Part shown: one piece after another, positions 33,892 to 41,877 of the stretch
Layout of the letters: each line of letters opens with the position of its first letter
Numbering within the stretch: position 1 is the first letter of the stretch
NCBI RefSeq assembly: GCF_003664995.1
Contig: NZ_JFHL01000029.1
Coordinates: forward strand, 1-64,000
Direction of reading: 5' to 3'
DNA length: 64,000 nt
Origin: Mesotoga sp. BH458_6_3_2_1
GTDB lineage: Bacteria; Thermotogota; Thermotogae; Petrotogales; Kosmotogaceae
Made by a program: the position numbers and the translations under genes
The notes under the pieces: model-generated
Seen by the model: only the letters and a program-made list of their open reading frames with translations
What the model was told of the DNA's origin: nothing
Database searches by the model: none

Positions 33892-36800
33892 AGCTGTGCA
33901 TGAGGAATTTAGAGCTCCCAATAAAAAGACTTCTATCGAATATTATCGAAGCCGATTTGTCAGTAGAATGTGAAGGCACAGAAGTATCAGAGATATCTAT
34001 CGACTGCGATTCAAAAGAAATTATGATCATGATCGGATGTGAGGTCAGCATAGAGCTCAAGGATTTTCTGGAGTCTGCATTTCTCGAAAAGGCTTCTCAG
34101 TTCCTCAAGTCCTCGGTCCGTCTCTATTTCCAGCCCGTGGGAAGCGGAACAGTCGATGCCGATGAAGAAATATCAAAGGGAGTTAGTGATGCGCAGTTCA
34201 GAGAGATATTGAAGCTCACAAATGGGGCGTCTTCATATTTGGCTTCTTCAGAAATGGTATTCAGTGATGACAGAATATTGATTACTGTTCACGATCAGTT
34301 CTCTTTTCAGCGAATCGGTGCGAAAAAACAGGACTTGAGAAAGGCAATTGAAAAGGTTTGCAAGAAAGCCATTCCATTCGAAGTAATACTAGATATCCGA
34401 GACGATCAGAATGATTTGATCAATGAAGAAGTTTCTAAAAGAGAGGTAGAAAAGGAGACAACCGTTTCTTCGGATGAAGTCGATACAGTCTTGATGGGCA
34501 GAGAGATAAGAGCCGTTTCTAGGAAGATGAAGGAAGTTCTCGGGAATGAATCCGATCTGGTTGTGAGAGGAAAGGTCTTCGGACTTGAAAGTAGGAACGG
34601 TAAGATTTTCATCCTCACATTCAACGTTACTGACCACACAGACTCTCTCACGGTGAAGTTAATTGGTGAAAACGCCCGCTCTCTTTCAGAGAAGCTCCGC
34701 GAGGGTGATGAGATAACTATCAGGGGGAAGATGGAAACAGACAGCTGGATGAAAGACGAAATCCTTATTCCGAGAGACATACAGAGAACAGCTCTTCCCA
34801 AACGTGTTGACGAATCTCTTGAGAAGCGAGTTGAACTCCATCTTCATACAAAAATGAGCGCTCTCGATTCGGTTGTGGATGTTCGAGAACTGGTCAATAC
34901 CTTGAAGGATTGGGGACATGAGGCCGCCGCGATAACCGACCACGGTGTGGTCCAGTCCATTCCCGAGTTCTATTTTGCTGCAAAGAAGAAGGGAATCAAG
35001 CCAATATTCGGTATGGAAGGTTACATGATCAACGACTCCCAGCAGATATCAATGAATCTGGATGAAGAAGACTCATCGCTCGATGACGCTTTGTTCCTGG
35101 TTTTTGATCTCGAGACTACCGGTCTCAATCCCAAAGAAGATGAGATCATTGAAATAGGCGCCATCAAAATGAAGGGAAGTGAAGTCTTAGGCACTTACTC
35201 CACCTTTGTGAAGCCGGAAAAAGAACTCTCGGCAATGATCACAAGCCTGACGGGAATTACCGAAGATATGCTTTCCGAAGCACGCCCGATCAAAGAGGTG
35301 CTTCCCGAATTCACGAAGTTTACTGAAGGCTGCATACTAGTTGCACATAACGCTTCTTTCGATTATGGATTCGTCCGCAATTCAGTGAAGAAGCACTTCG
35401 GAGGCGACTGGGAAATGCCGTGCATCGATACCCTGGCACTCGCAAAGAGCCTTTTCAGGTCGAAGAGTTATTCCCTCGATAATGTTGTCAAACGGTTGAA
35501 GCTAGGTCATTTCGATCATCACAGAGCTTTCGAAGACGCAAAGGTGACGGCCGAAGTTCTGAAAAAGTTTGTTCAGCTGGCAAAGAAGAGAGGGGTTCAG
35601 AATGTGAATGAACTTGAGAAACTCAGGAAGAACCAGAATCTCGATTCGTTGAAACCCTTTCACATAAGTATACTTGCAAAGAACAAGAAAGGACTGGAGA
35701 ATCTCTACAGATTGGTCACAGCTTCTCACACGAAGTATTTCTACATGAAGCCAAGAATCCCCAAGAGCTTGCTCGCTGATATGAGGGAAGGCCTTCTAAT
35801 TGGCAGCGCATGCGTTTCCGGGGAGCTGTCTAAAGCCTATATAGGTGGAGCGAGTACTGATGAACTCGAGGAGATCGCAAAGTTTTACGATTACATTGAA
35901 GTCATGCCACTGGATAACATCGACACTTCGGAAGGCGAGACTAATATGTCGAGGGAAACGCTTGCGAAAATGTACCGGGAGTTCTATAAGGTGGGAAAGA
36001 GATTGAACATTCCAGTTGTAATGACGGGGGATGTCCATCTCTTGAATCCTCATGACGATATCTTCAGAGCAGCGATAAATGCAGCTCAGGATTACGATAA
36101 CTTCCAGAACCAACCTTCGCTGTATCTCCACACTACAGAAGAGATGTTGGATAAAGCAAGCGAGATATTTGAAGACGAGATAATTGTCAGAGAAGTAGTC
36201 ATTGACAATTCCAGATACATAGCTTCGCTAATTGAAGAAGTGACACCCGTTGAGGGCAAACTTCACCCTCCAGTAATCGAAGGAGCTGATGAAGAGGTAC
36301 GGAAAATGGCAATCGAGAATGCCGAGAGTCTCTATGGCAGTCCTTTGCCAGAGATCGTTGAAAGAAGGCTTAATCGAGAGCTTGAAGCCATTATAGGCCA
36401 CGGATACGCAGTTCTATATCTGATTGCTCAGAAGATGGTGAAGAAGTCTAATGAAGACGGTTACGTTGTTGGCTCAAGAGGTTCCGTAGGCAGCTCTCTA
36501 GTGGCAAACGTAATCGGTATAACTGAAGTAAACCCGCTCCACCCACATTATCTCTGTCCTGAATGTGGTAAGTCGATCTTTCCAGAAACTGATCTCGAAT
36601 GCGGTTACGATCTTCCCGATATGAATTGTCCCATCTGCGGGAAGAAGATGTCGAAGAACGGGCAGAGCATACCATTCGAGACTTTTCTCGGATTTGAGGG
36701 AGACAAAGTGCCTGATATTGACCTTAATTTCTCCGGTGAATATCAGGAGCGCGCTCATTCTTTCATCGAAGAGTTGTTTGGAAGGGATCACGTGTTCAGG

Positions 36801-38129
36801 GCCGGTACAATTTCTACTCTTGCCGAAAGAACAGCCTTCGGTTTTGTCAGAGCCTATTCAGAAAAGAGCGGTAGAAACCTTCGAAGAGCAGAACAGGAGA
36901 GAATAGCGCGAGGAATCGTAGGTGTCAGGAGAACAACTGGTCAGCATCCCGGCGGACTGATGATCGTGCCAAAAGACATGGATGTTCATAGTTTCACACC
37001 GGTACAGCACCCCGCAAATGATACGAAGGGTTCAACGTTGACAACACACTTTGCTTATGAAGTCATACACGATGATCTTGTGAAGATAGATGCTCTGGGT
37101 CATGACGATCCCACTTTCATCAAGATGTTGAAAGACATCACTGGGGTCGATCCTGAAAAGATCCCTATGGATGATCCGGAAACGTTGTCAATCTTTTCTT
37201 CTTTGAAGTCCCTAGGTGTCAAGTATCACGAGCTAGGAACGGACATGGGAACCCTTGGGATTCCAGAGTTCGGCACTACTTTCGTTCGTAGTATGCTTTC
37301 AGATACTAGACCTTCTACCTTTGGTGAGCTTGTCAGAATCTCCGGTCTTTCACACGGAACAGATGTGTGGTTGAACAACGCTAAAGATATTATCACTTCT
37401 CGGCAGGCATCGCTGTCGAATGTCATTGCCTGTCGTGATGACATAATGAACTATCTGATTGCGAGGGGAATGGAGCCAAAAGATGCCTTCAAGATTATGG
37501 AGAAGGTCAGAAAGGGTAAGGGCTTAAGCGAAGAGGATGAAAGAGAGGTAAGGTCTTGCGGTGCTCCTGAGTGGTTTGTCAATTCCTGTAAGAAGATCAA
37601 GTATCTCTTTCCCAGAGCACATGCCGCTGCATACGTTAGTATGGGATACAGAGTGGCGTATTTCAAAGTACACTATCCCCTCGCCTTTTACAGCACCTAT
37701 TTTTCGATTAAAGGCGGAGAGTTTGATATAGACATCTGTACCTCGGACACAAACTCAATCAAAAAGGAGATAATAAGATTAAGAGCTGATCAAGACAGAA
37801 ATGTGAAAGACAGGGCGAAGGAGACACTCCTTGAAGTAGTGATGGAAATGATATACAGGGGATTCAACTTCTTGAATGTTGACCTCATGAAATCACATCC
37901 TACGAGATTCTTAATTGAAGGCAAATCCCTCAGGATACCCTTCAACAGACTACAGAACATGGGGTATAAAGCAGCGAGATCTATCGAGCAGGAAAGAGAG
38001 AAGAGGGTATTCTCTTCGGTTGAGGATCTGGTTAGGAGAACTTCTCTAAACAAAACAAGTGTAGAAATGTTGAGAAAGTATGGTGCGTTGAAGGGGCTCG
38101 CCGAGAAAGAACAGATAAGGCTGTTCTGA
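33888..38129 (+). CDS. polC: DNA polymerase III alpha subunit, PolC type with proofreading exonuclease
   Basis: Replicative polymerase of about 1413 aa. An N-terminal domain and an OB-fold (about 215-305) precede the PHP domain, which begins ELHLHTKMSALDSVVD. The DEDD exonuclease is inserted in PHP: FDLETTGLNPKEDEIIEIG, VAHNASFDYGF and HRAFEDAKVTAE. The palm includes a zinc site (CPECGKS and CPICGKK) and the catalytic VPDIDLNFSGEYQ. The protein ends EKEQIRLF, matching the QxxLF sliding-clamp-binding motif. ATG at 33888 is chosen for its ATGA overlap with ruvC and GGAGGTG upstream. A clamp-like gene follows after 8 nt. Confidence 0.96.
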   Translation: MKLCMRNLELPIKRLLSNIIEADLSVECEGTEVSEISIDCDSKEIMIMIGCEVSIELKDFLESAFLEKASQFLKSSVRLYFQPVGSGTVDADEEISKGVSDAQFREILKLTNGASSYLASSEMVFSDDRILITVHDQFSFQRIGAKKQDLRKAIEKVCKKAIPFEVILDIRDDQNDLINEEVSKREVEKETTVSSDEVDTVLMGREIRAVSRKMKEVLGNESDLVVRGKVFGLESRNGKIFILTFNVTDHTDSLTVKLIGENARSLSEKLREGDEITIRGKMETDSWMKDEILIPRDIQRTALPKRVDESLEKRVELHLHTKMSALDSVVDVRELVNTLKDWGHEAAAITDHGVVQSIPEFYFAAKKKGIKPIFGMEGYMINDSQQISMNLDEEDSSLDDALFLVFDLETTGLNPKEDEIIEIGAIKMKGSEVLGTYSTFVKPEKELSAMITSLTGITEDMLSEARPIKEVLPEFTKFTEGCILVAHNASFDYGFVRNSVKKHFGGDWEMPCIDTLALAKSLFRSKSYSLDNVVKRLKLGHFDHHRAFEDAKVTAEVLKKFVQLAKKRGVQNVNELEKLRKNQNLDSLKPFHISILAKNKKGLENLYRLVTASHTKYFYMKPRIPKSLLADMREGLLIGSACVSGELSKAYIGGASTDELEEIAKFYDYIEVMPLDNIDTSEGETNMSRETLAKMYREFYKVGKRLNIPVVMTGDVHLLNPHDDIFRAAINAAQDYDNFQNQPSLYLHTTEEMLDKASEIFEDEIIVREVVIDNSRYIASLIEEVTPVEGKLHPPVIEGADEEVRKMAIENAESLYGSPLPEIVERRLNRELEAIIGHGYAVLYLIAQKMVKKSNEDGYVVGSRGSVGSSLVANVIGITEVNPLHPHYLCPECGKSIFPETDLECGYDLPDMNCPICGKKMSKNGQSIPFETFLGFEGDKVPDIDLNFSGEYQERAHSFIEELFGRDHVFRAGTISTLAERTAFGFVRAYSEKSGRNLRRAEQERIARGIVGVRRTTGQHPGGLMIVPKDMDVHSFTPVQHPANDTKGSTLTTHFAYEVIHDDLVKIDALGHDDPTFIKMLKDITGVDPEKIPMDDPETLSIFSSLKSLGVKYHELGTDMGTLGIPEFGTTFVRSMLSDTRPSTFGELVRISGLSHGTDVWLNNAKDIITSRQASLSNVIACRDDIMNYLIARGMEPKDAFKIMEKVRKGKGLSEEDEREVRSCGAPEWFVNSCKKIKYLFPRAHAAAYVSMGYRVAYFKVHYPLAFYSTYFSIKGGEFDIDICTSDTNSIKKEIIRLRADQDRNVKDRAKETLLEVVMEMIYRGFNFLNVDLMKSHPTRFLIEGKSLRIPFNRLQNMGYKAARSIEQEREKRVFSSVEDLVRRTSLNKTSVEMLRKYGALKGLAEKEQIRLF

Positions 38130-38137
38130 GGATTGAG

Positions 38138-39184
38138 ATGAATTTCAGGTTGGTTTCCTCGGATTATTCAAAGTTGATAGATCTATTTGGAAGGGTGTCA
38201 GGTACAGTTGAGCCCTCCTATCGCTATTTTCAGATCTATTATAGAAGGGGTCTGAAGTTCTTTGCGACAGACGGGTGTCTGAAGCTTGAGTTCTCATCCA
38301 GCATTCCTGTTGATCCTTTCACCGGTGTCTATTCTGTTCCAATAGATTACGCTCGAGCTTTGAAGAGCTCAGACGAAAAGTCCTTTGTCTCTTTCTCCTC
38401 TGAAGGCGAAACCATTGAAATTAAGACTGATTCAGAGACTCTAAGCCTTCAGAAAGCTCGAGATGATGCGCTTCCTGCCATGGAAAGAAAGTTTGAGTTC
38501 TCTTCGCGTTTTCCTTTGAAAGAGTTCAACGAATCTCTGAATTTCGTTTCCGCAGCATCTATGGAAGGCGATACCGTTGAGATCTTCTCTAAGGGGAGCG
38601 AAACGATTCTTGCAGCATCGGCCGGTAGATTGGTCTTGCTGTCGATTCTCGAATATGAGCCGAGAACTGACTTTCACTTCTCTCTTCAGTACGTAACCGT
38701 CAGACATCTCGTAAAGACGTTAGAGTTGCTGAAAACACAAGTGCTTGATGCTGGAAGCGGGATTTCCGAGCTGGGATTAAAGGCAGGGACGCTGCTTTTT
38801 TCAATCTGCACGGATGAAACTGAATTTCCCAAACCACCATCCTTTCTCTTCGGTGAGACTGCCTCGGGAGTTGGTGTGCAGAAAAAGGCCTTCCTTTCTG
38901 CTTTACGAAAGATCACAAGGCTATCCAGGCGCGGCTTTTCTGTTCTTATGATATCGGATGGAAAAAAACTGAAGTTGTTTCTCAAAGCCGGCAGCCTCAG
39001 GTATGAGTGTGAAATTTCGGCCTTCAGTGGAGAAGAGTTCGTGATCCAGCTAGATCCAAGAAAGCTGCAGTCCGCTCTTTCGAGGATCAACGATTCCTTG
39101 ATTCTCCTTTTGATGAAAAAGGGGAATCTTCTAATGGTGGGCAAGAAAAGCAAGATGTACCTACTGATTCCACTCATCAATTAA
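38138..39184 (+). CDS. divergent sliding-clamp (DnaN-fold) protein next to polC
   Basis: A 348-residue protein laid out like the DNA polymerase III beta clamp: three similar domains of about 115 residues. Clamp-like landmarks in order are LKFFATDGCLKLEFSSSI, PLKEFNESLNFVSAAS, FSLQYVTVRHLVKTLELL, TEFPKPPSFLFGE, VQKKAFLSALRKITRLS, FVIQLDPRKLQSALSRI and the C-terminal YLLIPLIN. The last resembles the YxxMPxRL end of DnaN. The domain II ATDGFRLA motif is reduced to LAASAGRLVLL. It could be a second clamp or this organism's only one; dnaN is not otherwise in the window. It is 8 nt after polC, whose C-terminus carries a clamp-binding motif. Confidence 0.72.
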   Translation: MNFRLVSSDYSKLIDLFGRVSGTVEPSYRYFQIYYRRGLKFFATDGCLKLEFSSSIPVDPFTGVYSVPIDYARALKSSDEKSFVSFSSEGETIEIKTDSETLSLQKARDDALPAMERKFEFSSRFPLKEFNESLNFVSAASMEGDTVEIFSKGSETILAASAGRLVLLSILEYEPRTDFHFSLQYVTVRHLVKTLELLKTQVLDAGSGISELGLKAGTLLFSICTDETEFPKPPSFLFGETASGVGVQKKAFLSALRKITRLSRRGFSVLMISDGKKLKLFLKAGSLRYECEISAFSGEEFVIQLDPRKLQSALSRINDSLILLLMKKGNLLMVGKKSKMYLLIPLIN

Positions 39185-39284
39185 GATGGATGGCTTGGAT
39201 CTGATAGTATTGAATCAAGCGTGATCCTTCGCGGATTTCCCGGAAAAGGGTTGCGAGGACTTTCTCAACTGGAGTTGAGGCCGG

Positions 39285-40631
39285 ATGAGTATTCTTGAAG
39301 TTAGAGGAATTGAGAAGACATACAGTGGCAAGAGAATTCTGAAAGCTGTTAGTTTTGATCTGGAGAGTGGAAAACTGACTGTTCTAGGAGGTTTGAACGG
39401 CATAGGAAAGTCGACGCTCATCAAGATGATGAGCGGGGACATCCGTCCGGATTCAGGCGAGATAGTCTTTGACGGTCACCACGTCGAACTGCGGTCAATT
39501 GTTGAGGCGAGGCGGATCGGTCTAAGTGCCGTTTATCAAGAATATATGCTTGTTCCCGATCTTACAGTCGCTGAGAATATCTTTCTTGGATCCGGCAAGT
39601 TTACAATCAGCAGAAAAAAGATGAACAGCGAGGCTTCGCGACTGCTTTCCAAATTTGGTCTAAGCTTTGATCCTTCGTCAAAAGTCTCTTCACTTTCATC
39701 TGACGAGCAGGCGCTGCTGGAGTTTGCAGCTGCTGTCTTTTCGGAGCCCAAAGTTCTAATGATCGATGATCTGTTCTCAGTTTTGCAGACAGAATCCAGG
39801 AAGCGGCTTCTCCAAATGATTGAAGTGATCAAGAATAAAGGAACCGCAGTCCTTGTTGTAACCACCGATCCAGACTTGATGCTAATGGCAGATCATCTCC
39901 TTTTTATGGACGAGTCGGGAGTTGAGTACCTACCATGCCCGATCGAAAGGGGAGCGATACTTGAGAGAATGGGAGCCTCGAGCGATTTCTCAATACTTCC
40001 CGCAGAAGGAGAACTGCTGATTGAAATAAGTAACCTTGCCGGTTCAGGGCAAGATCTCAGTTTGAAAAGAGGAGAGGTTCTGAATATCTTTTGTGAAAGT
40101 GGAGAGCTGGTGAGAGCATTCACACGAGCTATGATCAGACAGGATCCTTTTACAGACAACTCGGTCCCTTTATTTAGAGAGGCGAAGAGTTTCTTCGATA
40201 GGTTTTCCTCCAGATCGTCTTCTACTCCAGCCGAAAAGTATTTCTGCTCAAACCTTAAGAATACAGGACTTGTTTCTCAGGTGATGCTGAAGAAATCGGG
40301 GAGTTTCAAATCATCCAAGTCACTCAAGAAAAGCTTCATTCTGAACAAGGAGAGCGTTGTTTCAGTCAAGAGTTTTCTTGCGGGTCTTGAAAGAATCCCG
40401 GGGTTCTCCGGCCTCGTGTCTGAGGAAGACAAAAAGCTTTCTCAGTTGAGGTTCGATGCCTGTGATCTCTATGTATTCGTAAGACCCCTGCTGGGGCTAG
40501 ACCCGGTTTCAGTAAATGCTCTTTCGACCGTTCTTCAGGAAATTGTAAATAGATCTAAGGCCGCAGTAATTATCTCTGACGAGGCCGGAAGCAGTATGTT
40601 GAGCACGAGGAAAATGAGGAGCTCCGAATGA
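39285..40631 (+). CDS. orphan, degenerate sugar-ABC-type ATPase
   Basis: A 448-residue protein shaped like the two-domain RbsA/MglA sugar-ABC ATPases (usually about 500 aa). Domain 1 starts LEVRGIEKTYSGKRILKAVS with Walker A GGLNGIGKST (residues 35-44) and the Q-loop YQEYMLVPDLTVAENIF. The signature is altered to SSLSSDEQALLEFA and the Walker B end is VLMIDDLFS, so the catalytic Glu is replaced by Asp. Domain 2 has lost Walker A altogether. No permease or binding protein is nearby. ATP binding may remain but normal transport catalysis looks unlikely. The next gene overlaps it (ATGA). Confidence 0.75.
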   Translation: MSILEVRGIEKTYSGKRILKAVSFDLESGKLTVLGGLNGIGKSTLIKMMSGDIRPDSGEIVFDGHHVELRSIVEARRIGLSAVYQEYMLVPDLTVAENIFLGSGKFTISRKKMNSEASRLLSKFGLSFDPSSKVSSLSSDEQALLEFAAAVFSEPKVLMIDDLFSVLQTESRKRLLQMIEVIKNKGTAVLVVTTDPDLMLMADHLLFMDESGVEYLPCPIERGAILERMGASSDFSILPAEGELLIEISNLAGSGQDLSLKRGEVLNIFCESGELVRAFTRAMIRQDPFTDNSVPLFREAKSFFDRFSSRSSSTPAEKYFCSNLKNTGLVSQVMLKKSGSFKSSKSLKKSFILNKESVVSVKSFLAGLERIPGFSGLVSEEDKKLSQLRFDACDLYVFVRPLLGLDPVSVNALSTVLQEIVNRSKAAVIISDEAGSSMLSTRKMRSSE

Positions 40632-41623
40632 ATCCCGACTTCTCTTATGAAAAAAAGAAGATAGAGTTCTCCAGTGGTTATATATTCAAAGGTAAACACT
40701 ATCGGTGCTCTATCATAAAGTATGCTTCTCTCTACAAGAATTGTACAAAGGGGACAGAAAACGTAGAGATCTATCATTTTTCTCCAAGAGAACGCTCTGT
40801 CGGCTCGATACTGATACTTCACGGTTTGGGCACAGTCAATATTCCCTTCCTCTTCTGGATGGGAAGCCATTTGGCAAGTGCCGGTCTCCAAGCCTCTGTG
40901 ATGATTCTTCCGGGAAACTATACGAGAACGGCAAGTGGTTCTACTAGCGGAAAGGACTTTTTCTCGCCTGATTTGAGAAGGCTGACAGCGTTCTGGGAAC
41001 AGGCCGTTGTAGATACCATGACGACCATAGATTTGCTCCAGCAAGAAAACATCTGGTGGGACAATAACTGCCTTTTCGGCTATTGCCTCGGAGGTATGGT
41101 CTCCACAATAGTCAGCGCAATTGACAAGAGAATAAACGACTTGATTCTGATGACCGTTGGAGGCAACATCGCCAAGATAATCTGGCAGTCCCCAGTGCTG
41201 AAGTCAATTCGCCTGTCGCTTCGAAGCGGTTCCGGTGAAGAAGGTTATCTCAACGATGAGAAGAGACTCAACGCGAGATTCAAAGAAGACTCTTTGGCAG
41301 TCAAGAAAATGAAGAGTGCTTCGGAGTTACTGGAATCCGATCTTCATCCCCTGTTCAAAATTGATCCCCTTGCTTATGCCCGGTTCAATGATAGCGAAAA
41401 AGTGACCATGATCGAGGCGCTTTTTGACAAAGCCCTTCCAGTACAGACGAGAAAACAGTTATGGGAGGCTTTCGGCCGACCCAAGAGATACATAGTGCCG
41501 ATTGGACACGTTTCCTGGTTTCCCTTTGAATATGCTCTTGGAAAGTACATTCTGAAGAAACTGGGGATCAAAGAGGCAAGAAAAAAGATGCGCCTTCTGG
41601 AGAGTACCAAACCTACTGAATGA
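40628..41623 (+). CDS. alpha/beta hydrolase with a Cys nucleophile elbow
   Basis: A 331-residue alpha/beta-hydrolase-fold protein. SILILHGLGT forms the oxyanion region. The nucleophile elbow is LFGYCLGGMVS with Cys153 in the position normally held by Ser. The remaining triad could be the Asp of ALFDKALPVQTR and the His of PIGHVSWF. GxCxG elbows are known in PHA synthases and dienelactone hydrolases, but the rest does not clearly match either. No signal peptide. It begins with ATGA overlapping the degenerate ABC ATPase stop. Confidence 0.75.
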   Translation: MNPDFSYEKKKIEFSSGYIFKGKHYRCSIIKYASLYKNCTKGTENVEIYHFSPRERSVGSILILHGLGTVNIPFLFWMGSHLASAGLQASVMILPGNYTRTASGSTSGKDFFSPDLRRLTAFWEQAVVDTMTTIDLLQQENIWWDNNCLFGYCLGGMVSTIVSAIDKRINDLILMTVGGNIAKIIWQSPVLKSIRLSLRSGSGEEGYLNDEKRLNARFKEDSLAVKKMKSASELLESDLHPLFKIDPLAYARFNDSEKVTMIEALFDKALPVQTRKQLWEAFGRPKRYIVPIGHVSWFPFEYALGKYILKKLGIKEARKKMRLLESTKPTE

Positions 41624-41640
41624 TTGTGAACCTCAGAAAG

Positions 41641-41686
41641 GGCTATCAACTGTTTCCTGGTTGATCATCACACACAGTGGATAGCC
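41641..41686. repeat. imperfect inverted repeat between convergent genes
   Basis: GGCTATC-A-ACTG at 41641-41652 can pair with CAGT-G-GATAGCC at 41675-41686, an 11-pair stem with one A/G mismatch and a 22-nt loop. There is no T tract, so it is not a normal intrinsic terminator. Confidence 0.6.
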
Positions 41687-41877
41687 GATGTAGTGATCAG
41701 GCCTTTCGATTCAGGAAAAGCTGCTGTATCAGGTCTCGCTTCAGATGACAGAGTGTAATCGTTCTGAGGATTGAATGCCCTTTCACATTGGCCAACAACG
41801 AAGAACCTCTTTTCCGACAAGTAACATCTAGACTACGTGAGCTTGTCAGAGAATAGAATACACATAAATGAAAAATC

